Of a stretch of DNA of 64,000 nt, positions 53,578-63,540 are shown in pieces. The stretch lies in NCBI GenBank assembly GCA_964350315.1, contig CAYGJD010000001.1, forward strand, positions 124,001 through 188,000, given 5' to 3'. The stretch comes from JAJZEO01 sp964350315 (lineage in GTDB: Bacteria > Chlamydiota > Chlamydiia > Chlamydiales > 2-12-FULL-49-11). The notes below the pieces were generated by a model. It saw only the letters and a program-made list of their open reading frames with translations, ran no database searches and was not told where the DNA came from. The translations under genes and the position numbers were made by a program. The number at the start of each line of letters is the position of its first letter. Positions within the stretch are counted from its first letter, which is position 1.

Positions 53578-55029
53578 ATGATCATTTCAGAATTAGAAAA
53601 AAGAATACAAGATAGTATCAAGGGCGCTAAAAAAAATCGCGTTGTACTAGAAGACTATGATTTAGAGGCTGACATTAAGTGTAGGCTTCTTCTTAGCGAA
53701 ATCACCCAAGATGAAATTGATATCTTAGAAGAAATTTTGTACTCATCATTGATTATTAAAATTGAAAAACTCGCAGAAGAACTTGAGCTTTCAATCGAAC
53801 AGGTAAAAGAGTTTGTTGAAAGATTTGAGAGCGCAGAACTTTATTCTATTGAAGGAAAGTTATTAAAAGTAAATAAAGACAAACGTAAATATTTTGAAAC
53901 GCAGTTAGCAAAATTTGACGAAACGTTTTCTCCTGGAATGGATTTTCTTCAAAGCTTATTAAAAAATGTTCCTATTCAAGTATTGCCTGCATGGTATCAA
54001 ATTCCAAGATCATCCAATAACATCTTTGAATCACTTGTTGAAAAATATTTACATACACCGCGTATTTATCAAAGATATGTGCCAGAGTTCCTTTCTGAGG
54101 ATTCGATGATTAAAAACATCCTTACAGATCTCAATAACACACCCGACTATAAGTTGTACGTGAAAGATATTTGTAAGAAGTATCAGATTTCAAGAGAAGA
54201 GCTTACTGAGGTTCTTGTTGCCGGCGAATTCAACTTTTTGTTTTGTTCTTCGTTTGAGCCACAACTCGACAGATGGGAAGAGATTGTAACCCCTTTTTGT
54301 GAATGGCGCGATTATCTATTATATTTACAAGATCATGCCCCTAAAGGAATAGAAGCACACTTTGAGATCGATCTTAGACGAAATAATGAATATGCTTTTA
54401 TTGAAGATCTTGCATCTATACTCAATAAATGTAAGGAAGTCGACTGCGTTGTGCTTTTCAATCACAAAGACGATTCCTTTAAAGTTTCACCAGAAGATGG
54501 TGAGGTTTTGATAGAAGCTCTAGAAGGACTAAACCTTACCGTTGAATATATCGATCGGATTATCAACAAGTTGCTTGTCTTAGGTCTTGCTGTTATTGAA
54601 GATGAGTTTTTAAAGCCTACAGATCATGCGAGTGACTGGATAGCTATGCCGATTGAAAAAAGAGCTCATATAACATTTAAACACCCTCATAATTTCCTAG
54701 ACATTCAAAAAATATCCCCCCTTTCAACAGAGCGCAGCATTCTAGAAATACAGAAGAGCATGGGAAATATAGCTAAACTAGGCTGGGTGTATTTTGAAGA
54801 CTTTTTGAAGGGCTGCCCAATTGAAATTTCTGATGAAAGAAAGATCTTTCTAAAAAAACAAGGTAGAGCATGGAGCTATACTTTGCCTGATTATACTCCT
54901 GAAGAAGTCTCCTTAATCCGCTATACCGTTATGGAATGGTTTTTTGAATCTGGCATCGTGCAGAGCGGAATTTGCGACGGCAAGGAGTGTTTCAAGCTCA
55001 CTCATTTAGGGCGTTCGATTTTCACCTAA
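53578..55029 (+). CDS. Conserved hypothetical protein
   Basis: 483 residues from ATG 53578 (an ATG three codons earlier is possible). Cytoplasmic, acidic, mainly helical, no Cys-rich or membrane part. The segment 'IIKIEKLAEELELSIEQVKE' near residue 60 and 'YLYVKD'-like segment 'KLYVKDICKKYQISREELTE' near residue 205 look like winged-helix units, and a third occurs near residue 320, so it may be a multi-winged-helix protein. I do not recognise a family. It is flanked by convergent aconitase and divergent from the transporter gene. Confidence 0.6.
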   Translation: MIISELEKRIQDSIKGAKKNRVVLEDYDLEADIKCRLLLSEITQDEIDILEEILYSSLIIKIEKLAEELELSIEQVKEFVERFESAELYSIEGKLLKVNKDKRKYFETQLAKFDETFSPGMDFLQSLLKNVPIQVLPAWYQIPRSSNNIFESLVEKYLHTPRIYQRYVPEFLSEDSMIKNILTDLNNTPDYKLYVKDICKKYQISREELTEVLVAGEFNFLFCSSFEPQLDRWEEIVTPFCEWRDYLLYLQDHAPKGIEAHFEIDLRRNNEYAFIEDLASILNKCKEVDCVVLFNHKDDSFKVSPEDGEVLIEALEGLNLTVEYIDRIINKLLVLGLAVIEDEFLKPTDHASDWIAMPIEKRAHITFKHPHNFLDIQKISPLSTERSILEIQKSMGNIAKLGWVYFEDFLKGCPIEISDERKIFLKKQGRAWSYTLPDYTPEEVSLIRYTVMEWFFESGIVQSGICDGKECFKLTHLGRSIFT

Positions 55030-55050
55030 ACAAGAGGTGAATTCACCAAT

Positions 55051-56985
55051 CTAAGAGATCTTCGAGCGAACCATCGAGATTAAACTTCCTGCCATCAAAG
55101 AATCGAGTTCAAGAGGAGAAAATTTATGAGCTATCTCATAATCCTCGCCCTTTGTTTTGTTGTGAACTCTTAAGCTTCCTGACCCTTTCAGACCTTCGTG
55201 GATATTACTTAACTCAAGGATGTCCCCTTGCGTGATCTTGTCATAGTCTGCTTCATTTGCAAATGTAAGTGGTAACACCCCAAAGTTTATGAGATTTTTC
55301 CTGTGAATCCTTGCAAAGGCTTTAGCTATAACAGCCCGAACACCGAGATAACGTGGAGAGATAGCTGCATGTTCTCTACTCGATCCTTGACCATAATTTT
55401 TTCCACCAATTATGACTGAGCCAACATCTCTAGATGCCATAGCGCGTTTATAAAACGTATCATCAAGTTGGTAGTATGTGAATTCTGAAATCTTTGGAAT
55501 ATTACTTCTAAACGGCAACACTGTTGCTCCAGCGGGTGAGATATCATCAGTTGAAATGTTGTCGCCTGTTTTCAAAATAACTCCTGCATGAAACTCATCT
55601 GGTAGTTCAGGAAACTCTGGGAAATCACCAATGTTAGGCCCTTTAATAATTTCTCCCCTCTTCTCGATAGGTTTTGGAGCTATTAAATCTGAGACGATGA
55701 CCATCGTTTTTGGCTCTTTGAATTTTGGGTAAGGAAAATCCATATCTCTTGGATCTGTGATTTTTCCTGTCAAAGCTGACGCTGTTGCTGTTTCTGGAGA
55801 ACATAGATAGACTTGGTCTTCTTTTGTTCCTGAGCGGCCTGGGAAGTTTCTTGGCACTGTTCGAAGAGAGATTTGTCCAGTTGCTGGGGCTTGTCCCATT
55901 CCAATGCAGCCGTTACACCCTGCTTGGTGAATTCTGGCTCCTGCACGAGTTAACATTCCTAAGTACTTGTTTTCTGTCAGATAGTTGAGCACTTGTCTTG
56001 AAGAGGGATTGACATCAAAAGAGACAGACTCTGCTATTTTGCGGCCATCAACCATCATTGCAGAAATCGCAAAGTCACGGGCACAAGGATTTGCTGATGA
56101 TCCAATGTATGATTGAAAAATCGGACGACCTGCAACTTCTCGAACAGTTTTTACGTTTCCAGGGCTTGATGGAAGTGAAATTAGAGGCTCAAGAGTGCTT
56201 AGATCGATTTCTTCGTGTTCATCATAAGTAGCATCTGAATCAGCAACAAGCTTTGTATAATCACCTTCTCTTCCCATCTGAATAAAAAATGCTTTTGTGA
56301 TTTCATCAGAAGGAAAAACTGTTGTTGTAGCGCCGAGTTCTGCTCCCATATTTGCAATTACATGTCTGTCCATAGCTGTAAGATTCGCAAGACCGGGGCC
56401 GTAATATTCAATAATTTTACCAACGCCGCCTGCAACATCATGACGTCTTAGCATTTCTAATATCACATCTTTTGCGCTGACCCAATCTGGAAGTTTACCT
56501 GTTAGCTTAACTCCCATGATTTTAGGCATGTTTGTATAAAATGGTTGACCTGCAATAGCAAGAGCTACTTCTAGTCCTCCTGCACCAATCGCAAGCATTC
56601 CTAAAGAACCTGAAGCTGGGGTATGACTATCAGACCCTACGAGCGTTTTACCTGGCTTGCCAAATCTCTCACACTGTATCGCGTGACTAATTCCATTTCC
56701 TGGTTTACTAAACCAAAGTCCAAATTTTGCTGCTGCTGTTTGAAGAAAAAGGTGGTCATCTGGATTCTTAAAGTCAGCTTGTATTTGATTGTGATCGACA
56801 TATTGAACAGAGCACTCTGTCATTGCATCTTTAAGGCCAAGAGCCTCTAACTCAAGCATTACCATTGTGCCGGTAGCATCTTGAGTCAAAGTTTGATCGA
56901 TTTTAAGACCAATCTCTTCTCCAGGAATCATCTTTCCTGACACTAAGTGACTCTCAATAAGCTTTTGAGTAACGTTTTTTCCCAT
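55051..56985 (-). CDS. Aconitate hydratase
   Basis: 644 residues, the compact mitochondrial/anaerobe-type aconitase rather than the ~900-residue AcnA. Converts citrate to isocitrate using a 4Fe-4S cluster. 'TLVGSDSHTPASGSLGMLAI' and the cluster Cys region 'QAGCNGCIGMGQAP' with an earlier Cys in 'IGSSANPCARDF' are present. The C-terminal swivel domain has 'GKNYGQGSSREHAAISPRYL' with the catalytic Ser-Arg. Chlamydiaceae lack the citrate arm of the TCA cycle, so this marks an environmental chlamydia with a fuller cycle. It stands alone on the minus strand. Confidence 0.95.
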   Translation of the reverse strand: MGKNVTQKLIESHLVSGKMIPGEEIGLKIDQTLTQDATGTMVMLELEALGLKDAMTECSVQYVDHNQIQADFKNPDDHLFLQTAAAKFGLWFSKPGNGISHAIQCERFGKPGKTLVGSDSHTPASGSLGMLAIGAGGLEVALAIAGQPFYTNMPKIMGVKLTGKLPDWVSAKDVILEMLRRHDVAGGVGKIIEYYGPGLANLTAMDRHVIANMGAELGATTTVFPSDEITKAFFIQMGREGDYTKLVADSDATYDEHEEIDLSTLEPLISLPSSPGNVKTVREVAGRPIFQSYIGSSANPCARDFAISAMMVDGRKIAESVSFDVNPSSRQVLNYLTENKYLGMLTRAGARIHQAGCNGCIGMGQAPATGQISLRTVPRNFPGRSGTKEDQVYLCSPETATASALTGKITDPRDMDFPYPKFKEPKTMVIVSDLIAPKPIEKRGEIIKGPNIGDFPEFPELPDEFHAGVILKTGDNISTDDISPAGATVLPFRSNIPKISEFTYYQLDDTFYKRAMASRDVGSVIIGGKNYGQGSSREHAAISPRYLGVRAVIAKAFARIHRKNLINFGVLPLTFANEADYDKITQGDILELSNIHEGLKGSGSLRVHNKTKGEDYEIAHKFSPLELDSLMAGSLISMVRSKIS

Positions 56986-57086
56986 TTAGATTTCCCCCAA
57001 TACGTCTTTGTCTATACTATTAGTGAATGGGGTTGTTTTGAGCAAGCTCTTTTCAAGAGAGGTTATTTGTATTTGTATTCAATAAC

Positions 57087-57662
57087 TTAAAGGCTTTGCG
57101 GAATAGGCCTGTTGCGCCAGTAATATGGTCCATAATCAAATGTCATTTCATCGCCAACCTCAATAACACAGGAAGAAAAAAACGCAATGTGGGCAACTTC
57201 GTCAGCAATAATCCATCTTGAGATAAGATTGGGCGAATAACTGTGGTTGAAAAACCTAGTGAAATTCCCTTTTTTTGAGGCGTCTATAACCCATGGCGTT
57301 GTAAATCTTCCGTCTACATATCCAAAAGCATAATCATTTTTACTGTCAGATCGAACTCTATTGCGCACCTCTCCCGTATATTCTCCAATAAAAGTAAGAG
57401 GTGCTATGCGCTCTTTTGCGATGACACCATATCCAACAAGCGGATGAATTTTTTCAATTGAAAAGGCTTTTTGTTTTTTTTGTTTAAGCTCCTGAGCAAA
57501 CAACGAACATGACCAGCGATTATAAGCAGCAAAATGCTTTTTCTTCATTTTTTTAAGACAACGCAGGCGTACCTTTTCGTGAATCTTCTCACAAGAAAAC
57601 TCTAGTTCATCGATATATTCAAAATCGAGAGCTTGGCAGAAAGTTTGATTTAAGGTCTTCAT
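57087..57662 (-). CDS. SET-domain methyltransferase (second)
   Basis: 191 residues. A helical N-terminal extension of about 75 residues precedes the SET domain: 'HPLVGYGVIAKERIAPLTFI', 'GEYTGEVRNR', 'NFTRFFNHSYSPNL' (the NHS SAM-binding knot) and 'GDEMTFDYGPYYW' with the catalytic Tyr. No Cys-rich post-SET part, unlike the SET protein at 21540. Target is a lysine in some protein, host or own; not known. It follows the DASS carrier gene by 27 bases on the same strand. Confidence 0.82.
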   Translation of the reverse strand: MKTLNQTFCQALDFEYIDELEFSCEKIHEKVRLRCLKKMKKKHFAAYNRWSCSLFAQELKQKKQKAFSIEKIHPLVGYGVIAKERIAPLTFIGEYTGEVRNRVRSDSKNDYAFGYVDGRFTTPWVIDASKKGNFTRFFNHSYSPNLISRWIIADEVAHIAFFSSCVIEVGDEMTFDYGPYYWRNRPIPQSL

Positions 57663-57689
57663 ACCTCTTTTCGATACCTTCTTTTATCA

Positions 57690-59141
57690 TTAATATAAAC
57701 CAATAATATGCCACCAAAGAGAGCCTATTCCCAACCAGATGACTAGATTGACAACACTAATAATAAAACCAATTCGCCACCAGTCTTTTGCTGAAACATA
57801 TCCAGCCCCATAAAAAATAGCTGCAGGTCCGCAAGCATAAGTTGTCAATGAACCAAATAAATTACTCATGAATGCAAGAGTAAAGGCTGCAAGTGTTGGT
57901 GAAACACCAATTGCTATCGCAAGAAGTAAAAATGGAGTATACATCGCAGTAATATGTGCCATGTTGCTTGCGAAAAAATAGTGCGAATAGAAGTATAGAA
58001 GTACAATAACTAAAAAGCCGACAACAGTATTATAATCTGCTACTTTTACGCCAATATGGACAGAAAACCAGTCCATGAAGCCGTACTTAGAAAGCATTGT
58101 TGCCATCGCAAGAAGTGATGCAAACCAAAAGAGAGTGTCAATCGCGCCCTTTTCAGACAACACGTCATCCCAATTTAGTACGTCCATTATAAGTAGCATA
58201 CAGAGGCCTAAAAGAGCAGTTATTGCAGCCGGAATTCCCGTCCATTCTGCTGTAGTCCAAAAAGTGATCATCACAACAAAGGAAAAAATCATGATCCATT
58301 CATTTGTTGTAATTCTCCCCATTTCAATAAGTTTTTCCTTAGCGAACTGAGCACTTTCATTGCTATTTTTCATTTCAGGAGGAAAAATCTTAAGTAAAAT
58401 CCATGGAATAAATGCAAGAGAGCACAAGCCTGGAACAATCGCTGCTGCTGCCCAAGTTCCCCATGTCATAGTCACTCCGCATTTTTCAGCTAAACCCTGC
58501 ACCAAAGGATTTCCGGCCATCGCAGTAAGAAACATTGCACTTGTAACAGCACCACATTGAAAAATAGTAACAATTAGATAAGCGCCAATTTTCTTAGGAT
58601 TTTCGTTCGGATGAGATCCAAAAGCTTTGGAAAGTGAGGATACAAGTGGATACATAATTCCACCAGCTCGTGCTGTTACGCTTGGTATTGCGCTTCCTAA
58701 TATCCAATCTGTAAAAATCAATCCGTAAGCCATGCCGAGAGTGCTTTTTCCAAATATGGACATAACTTTATACGCAAGTCTTAAGCCAAGCCCAGTTTTA
58801 ATAAATCCTCGGGCAAAGAAAAATGCTACGATAATAAGCCAAACAGTTGGATTGGAAAATCCCTGAAAAGCTTCTGGGAAGGTAATTACCTGCGTGAGTA
58901 GCAAAGTCGTTAAACTTGTGATAGCAAGAGCGCCGGTGGGGATCGGCTTTAAAATCATTCCTACAATTGTATATACAAAAACAGCAAAGATTTTCCAGGC
59001 TTTTGGATTCAATCCTTCTGGCTGTGGAGTAAACCAAATAATAAGACCTAAAGCGATACAGATTGAAAAATAGATTTTCTTTTTATCAAATGGTAGCGTT
59101 CTTGGATTTGTTGTCTGTGATGGGGTAGAAATTGCGCTCAT
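57690..59141 (-). CDS. DASS-family dicarboxylate (2-oxoglutarate/malate) carrier
   Basis: 483 residues with about 12 hydrophobic segments. Family marks: 'KPIPTGALAITSLTTLLLTQ', 'GFSNPTVWLIIVAFFFARGF', 'MAYGLIFTDWILGSAIPSVT' and 'ALGSLT'-type end 'SNLFGSLTTYACGPAAIFYG', which are the SNT-like substrate motifs. It resembles the chlamydial/plastid SodiT/DiT1 group that exchanges 2-oxoglutarate with malate. It would feed host dicarboxylates to the TCA and malic enzymes seen here. Confidence 0.92.
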   Translation of the reverse strand: MSAISTPSQTTNPRTLPFDKKKIYFSICIALGLIIWFTPQPEGLNPKAWKIFAVFVYTIVGMILKPIPTGALAITSLTTLLLTQVITFPEAFQGFSNPTVWLIIVAFFFARGFIKTGLGLRLAYKVMSIFGKSTLGMAYGLIFTDWILGSAIPSVTARAGGIMYPLVSSLSKAFGSHPNENPKKIGAYLIVTIFQCGAVTSAMFLTAMAGNPLVQGLAEKCGVTMTWGTWAAAAIVPGLCSLAFIPWILLKIFPPEMKNSNESAQFAKEKLIEMGRITTNEWIMIFSFVVMITFWTTAEWTGIPAAITALLGLCMLLIMDVLNWDDVLSEKGAIDTLFWFASLLAMATMLSKYGFMDWFSVHIGVKVADYNTVVGFLVIVLLYFYSHYFFASNMAHITAMYTPFLLLAIAIGVSPTLAAFTLAFMSNLFGSLTTYACGPAAIFYGAGYVSAKDWWRIGFIISVVNLVIWLGIGSLWWHIIGLY

Positions 59142-59214
59142 AAGATCCTCTCTTGAATGAAGAAAGATATTTTACGCAATTATCACATTTAGCTCCAAGC
59201 AATATCGGATCGAT

Positions 59215-60048
59215 TTATATCTCAATACAAGATGGGTCTTTGTCATCTGGAGTATACGTGTCAAGGTGCAGGATGTACTCATTTCCATTGCTCATGACAA
59301 CCTTTTTTTGAACAACCTCTACATTTACAAATTTGCCACACTTTTTGGTTCTTTTCGTTATTTTTACAATATCTTTTATCGTCATATGTTTTTCTGAAGC
59401 AGGATTTTCACTGAACGTCCCAATATTCATTCCGATAACTTCTTTTTCATCATATCCGAGGTGATTTGTACAATTTTTTCCTACAACATCTTTAATAATG
59501 CCATGTGCGTCTGTCACCCAAAATCCAGCATTGGGCGCACTTGAAACAAGCGCCTTTAAACGAATGATTTCAATTTCCTGCATATGAGCGATCTCATCTC
59601 TATCTACAAGAACAAAAAACGTGTTTTCATCACAATAGACTCTTGCGCGAATATGATTTAAACGCTTCTCATCTACACCAAAGGGAATTGTAATCTCAAC
59701 AACAGGTCGTTTATGTCTTTTTGCGAATACTTTAGAAAATAATTTTGTGATTGTCTTTTGCTTTGTGGACGTCATTAAGTGAAAAAATTTCGTGTCCAAT
59801 ACTGAATCGCCATACCCACCTGAAAGAACGCGATAGGGATCGTTTATTTTGATGATTTCATAAGTTTGAGAATCTAATATTAAAAATATGCCATCAAATA
59901 AGTTATCTGTAAGCAATTCTATAACTTTACTTTTTGGTTCAAGATTGATGTGTTTTTTCTTGAAAAACAAACCTTTTCTTTTAGTTTTCATTGTGGAGTC
60001 AAGAATTTGACTCGCATGAGCCATCGAAATCATGCCTATACTATTCAT
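59215..60048 (-). CDS. PAS-domain protein without an output domain
   Basis: 277 residues from the ATG at 60048, chosen for the AGGAG eight bases before it. Two PAS-like regions: one about residues 50-140 ('LFDGIFLILDSQTYEIIKIN') and one about 165-265 ('LVSSAPNAGFWVTDAHGIIK', 'HLGYDEKEVIGMNIGTF'). There is no kinase, GGDEF or DNA-binding part, so it would act through a partner. No cofactor-binding residue can be named. It stands alone, 73 bases before the DASS gene on the same strand. Confidence 0.72.
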   Translation of the reverse strand: MNSIGMISMAHASQILDSTMKTKRKGLFFKKKHINLEPKSKVIELLTDNLFDGIFLILDSQTYEIIKINDPYRVLSGGYGDSVLDTKFFHLMTSTKQKTITKLFSKVFAKRHKRPVVEITIPFGVDEKRLNHIRARVYCDENTFFVLVDRDEIAHMQEIEIIRLKALVSSAPNAGFWVTDAHGIIKDVVGKNCTNHLGYDEKEVIGMNIGTFSENPASEKHMTIKDIVKITKRTKKCGKFVNVEVVQKKVVMSNGNEYILHLDTYTPDDKDPSCIEI

Positions 60049-60227
60049 GCATTGTTCTCCTAAACCATTATTCATTACCAGCACCTTGTTGAAGTCTCAT
60101 GTACGTCGTTATTGTAAATTTATCGTAAAGATACACGTACAATATAGAAAATTACTTATTTGTTAAATCTTTTTTTTATCTTAATGAAGGAAAATTGTTG
60201 CATACACGAAAATTGGTCATATACATC

Positions 60228-60284
60228 AAAAAAGACGCACAACATTTGATAGATAATAAATATCATCATTCAAAGTTGTGCATC
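60228..60284 (-). terminator. Terminator after the 753-residue gene
   Basis: GATGCACAACTTTGA (60284-60270) pairs with TCAAATGTTGTGCGTC (60249-60234) through a 20-base loop, with one bulge and a G-U, followed by six T on the minus strand. It lies 25 bases after the stop. The rest of the gap up to 60085 is AT-rich and shows nothing else. Confidence 0.75.
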
Positions 60285-60308
60285 TCTTTGCATAAATGTA
60301 CAAATGAA

Positions 60309-62570
60309 TTATACGCTAGAAACTGTTCTCCCTGAGTCTGGTTTCTTATCTTGATCAAGTGCTGCTGAAGCGCCAACATCTACTTCGTGTACATCAAAAG
60401 TTACAGCTCTCACACCTTCTCTTGCCTGAGTGGACTGCACTTGTGGTGCATTAGAAGCTCGTCTTTGGCGTCTTCTTTGTTCATGTTTATCTAGCTGACT
60501 AAGTCTAAACTCCCAATCCCCTTCTGGCAAAGCGTCCTCTTCTGAATCAACCTCAGCCCAAAGCATTTGATGAGGGTCAACCTGAACCCGTGCCTCTCCT
60601 TCTCTCGCAGGACTTTTTTGTCTTGTGGGCGTCAAAGGAACTCCTAAAGAAAGTTTCACTTGTGATTTTCTCTCAGCCTCTTGTGCAAGAGATATCACTT
60701 TTTGATCAAAGGAAGCCGTTTTTACTCCCTCTTCTTCCTCTTCGTCTGCAGATGTTGCAATAGAGGCATCTCTTCTTAGACCTCTTTGGGCTTTTCCTGC
60801 AGGTTGTATTTCTCTTGATTCACTTACTTCTTTACCTCTTTCTCTGTTTGCACTAAGAATCTTCATAGCAACATCATTAATACTACATGTTAAAGCGATA
60901 GGTTTTGGAACTCTTGTGGCAAAAGCCCTCTCAACATCAGACTCATTGCCTGTTGTTAGTGCCGTTTGACATGTGCGCCAGTATTTAATTAATGCTGCAA
61001 TTGTTTGAGAGTGTTTCTTTGCAAGGGTTCCTCTTAAAAGTTGTTGTACTCTCATTTGAGAAAAGACTTTCCCTTGTAGATAGTTATCCCATCTAGCTCC
61101 TAATTGACCACCCAAGAGAGCAGCAAATGCAATAGCTTTTAATGTCGCATTCGGCTCCTGATTCTTAAACTCTAGGATAGATTCTGCAGTACTTGTAACA
61201 AATGAACCACCAGTTAGAACTAACTGTATTATTGTTCTATATGCTTGCTGAGAACGGAAATTTGCCGCGGTTGGAACTCCTTTATCTGATGATAATATGT
61301 ATTGAGCTACCTTCTCTAATTCAAGGATTGGGTCATACACTTCCTGAAGAGATGACATCGATGTCTCAAAATCAATTTCTGTTGCTCCATGCTTTTGCAG
61401 GGCACTCCCTACAGCAGCAGCTTCAGTTTCAACAATGCGATACTTGCCATTAATTTTATTAACTAGTGCATTCACATCCCAGTTAACAAAAAAGCAAAAT
61501 TTACTGGCGACAAATTCATCAAGAACATCTGCAGTAAGACCGTGCTCTGAAGCAGAACTCGCTCTTGTTTTTATTGGAGAAGAACGCCTTTCCATGCGCA
61601 TATCTTCTCGACTATGGAGAGTTGCGTTTCTAATTCTGCGAATTGGGCTGCTTTTTTTCTTTTTTTGTTTTAAGAAGTCACATGCGTTTAGCTCAGTTTC
61701 ATCATCTGCCATTACATCTTCTGGCTCTTCATCTACTTCTTTATCAACAAGAGTGCTCTCTCCTCTATGATACTCTTTTTCAACTAACCTACGGTATTCT
61801 TGGAGTTGCTCACTTTTATCAAACAATTCCATTCCCCGTCGGGTTCTAACAAACGCCTCAAGAATATCTCTTCGTCCTTTGTCTTCTGCACTTTTTGCTT
61901 TTACTGGAACGGCCTCTAATGCTGAAATAAGGCTTTGTACTTCTTCTTTTATATCTCTTATTCCACCAGAAGACTCGTGTTCTTGCAACCTTTCCCAAGC
62001 TGAAAAAGTTTGAATCATACTTTCAACGTAACGAATTCTTCCTGCAGAACCTTTGATGAGATCAAACAAATCTTGTTCGTAGGCAATTTGTTCAAATGTT
62101 TTTCCCGAGAACCAACCTTGAATAACATGCATAGCTCCTACGCCAAGTGTTGCAACAGATCTTGCAACGCTCATGCTTGTTGTAGCATTCTCTGTTTCCC
62201 TAAGATCTGCAGCTGAAATACCAATAGCTGCTAATGAAATTGTCCAATCTAAGATATACACAGAACTTCTCATTACTTCTGATCGAGGACGTCCACAAAT
62301 CCAATGAGATTCTTCTGCAAGCAAAGGACCCACTTGATTATGCACTTTTCTCATTGTGCCTGCGTTTTGTTCGATTGATGCAATCGCAACACGTAAGTTT
62401 TTCGGTTTTTTTCCTCGACTCATCACATCAGAGACAGCTCTAATTCGAACCATTGCTGCTTGATAGGCATCTTCATAAGCTCCGACTAAATCTTCGGCGC
62501 CAAGATCTCCTGCGTTAACTTCATATAGTTGGTCTCCTGCCATTGGGGCATTAGCTGCTTGTATATCCAA
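60309..62570 (-). CDS. Effector-like protein with internal repeat
   Basis: 753 residues, no signal peptide. Two regions share a layout: about residues 60-160 ('SSVYILDWTISLAAIGISAA', then 'VIQGWFSGKTFEQI') and about 410-510 ('TIIQLVLTGGSFVTSTAESI', then 'DNYLQGKVFSQMR'). Each is a helical segment, a hydrophobic pair and a tryptophan-containing W-x(4,5)-GK-F motif, so they look like diverged copies. Between and after them are long charged, disordered linkers rich in Glu, Lys and Ser. Hydrophobic pairs plus disorder suggest an Inc-like or type III effector. No family recognised. Confidence 0.6.
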   Translation of the reverse strand: MDIQAANAPMAGDQLYEVNAGDLGAEDLVGAYEDAYQAAMVRIRAVSDVMSRGKKPKNLRVAIASIEQNAGTMRKVHNQVGPLLAEESHWICGRPRSEVMRSSVYILDWTISLAAIGISAADLRETENATTSMSVARSVATLGVGAMHVIQGWFSGKTFEQIAYEQDLFDLIKGSAGRIRYVESMIQTFSAWERLQEHESSGGIRDIKEEVQSLISALEAVPVKAKSAEDKGRRDILEAFVRTRRGMELFDKSEQLQEYRRLVEKEYHRGESTLVDKEVDEEPEDVMADDETELNACDFLKQKKKKSSPIRRIRNATLHSREDMRMERRSSPIKTRASSASEHGLTADVLDEFVASKFCFFVNWDVNALVNKINGKYRIVETEAAAVGSALQKHGATEIDFETSMSSLQEVYDPILELEKVAQYILSSDKGVPTAANFRSQQAYRTIIQLVLTGGSFVTSTAESILEFKNQEPNATLKAIAFAALLGGQLGARWDNYLQGKVFSQMRVQQLLRGTLAKKHSQTIAALIKYWRTCQTALTTGNESDVERAFATRVPKPIALTCSINDVAMKILSANRERGKEVSESREIQPAGKAQRGLRRDASIATSADEEEEEGVKTASFDQKVISLAQEAERKSQVKLSLGVPLTPTRQKSPAREGEARVQVDPHQMLWAEVDSEEDALPEGDWEFRLSQLDKHEQRRRQRRASNAPQVQSTQAREGVRAVTFDVHEVDVGASAALDQDKKPDSGRTVSSV

Positions 62571-62646
62571 ATCATGACTCCTTAAAGTTGGTGTTAAGTT
62601 TTGGAAAAGAATATTAAACTTTTTACTTTAATGGAAAGGAAAATAT

Positions 62647-63453
62647 TTAAACTTTGTTAAGATACGAGTCAAGCGCCGCTTCTCTCATGATCTTAATCAT
62701 CTGATCGTGAGTGATCGGCGGCTTTAGAGATTGAAAAAGTTGAAGCGCACTTAATTCTAAAAACATTTCTAAACCAGAAATAATTTCACATCCAAATGAC
62801 TTCGCAGTTTTGAGCAAAACCGTTTCAAGTGGGGAATAAACAACGTCCATGACTGTTTTAGCCCCTTTTAATATAGTGACTGGAATAGATAGGGTGTTAC
62901 TATTCATACCAACACTTGTTGCATTGATGACAATGTCAAACTTCCCTTCTAAAACGTAGAGACACTTCACTTTGAAATCGATACAAATAGATTCAGCGCG
63001 GATTTGCGTTCTATTCCAAACAAAAACGTTGGCTCCTCTTAGCTTTGCTTCGTAAATGATTGCTTTTGCTGTCCCACCAGCGCCAACAACAAGCACGCGC
63101 AGTCCTTTTACAGAGCGTTTGCTTTCTATTGCATTTAAGCAGCCATGACCATCGTAGTTTTCGCCGATCCATTTTCCATCTTTAACGATTATAGTATTCA
63201 CAGCATGTAAGATGTGTGCACTTTCTCTTAAAAAATCAAGGTAAGGAATGATTGTTTGTTTAAAAGGCATCGTTACGCCAAGCCATTGAAGATTTTGTTT
63301 TTTCAATTTCTGGATCGTTCCGACCAAATCTTCTTCTTTTACTTGTAGTTTGGAATAAACCCCGGGAATGTTTAAGTGCTTGAGCACCGCATTATGAGTA
63401 ATGTGAGAAATACTTCCTGAGACGGGGTCTCCTATCAAACAACCTTTTATCAT
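62647..63453 (-). CDS. aroE: Shikimate dehydrogenase (stand-alone AroE)
   Basis: 268 residues from the ATG at 63453, where the family's 'CLIGDPVSGSISHITHNAV' begins; an in-frame TTG 12 codons up is unlikely. Converts dehydroshikimate to shikimate with NADPH. Catalytic Lys in 'GVTMPFKQTI', substrate Asp in 'IGENYDGHGCLNAI', nucleotide loop 'VLVVGAGGTAKAIIYEA', and Arg of the NADP site in 'VWNRTQIRA'. Chlamydiaceae fuse AroD and AroE; here the start is directly at AroE, so no AroD domain is attached. Confidence 0.93.
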   Translation of the reverse strand: MIKGCLIGDPVSGSISHITHNAVLKHLNIPGVYSKLQVKEEDLVGTIQKLKKQNLQWLGVTMPFKQTIIPYLDFLRESAHILHAVNTIIVKDGKWIGENYDGHGCLNAIESKRSVKGLRVLVVGAGGTAKAIIYEAKLRGANVFVWNRTQIRAESICIDFKVKCLYVLEGKFDIVINATSVGMNSNTLSIPVTILKGAKTVMDVVYSPLETVLLKTAKSFGCEIISGLEMFLELSALQLFQSLKPPITHDQMIKIMREAALDSYLNKV

Positions 63454-63540
63454 TAAGAACAGGTTAATGAAATTTAATCTTGATGTCAAATTCTATCTTG
63501 AATGCTTGAGGAGAATTTTTGGAAATTGTATAGTTGGATT

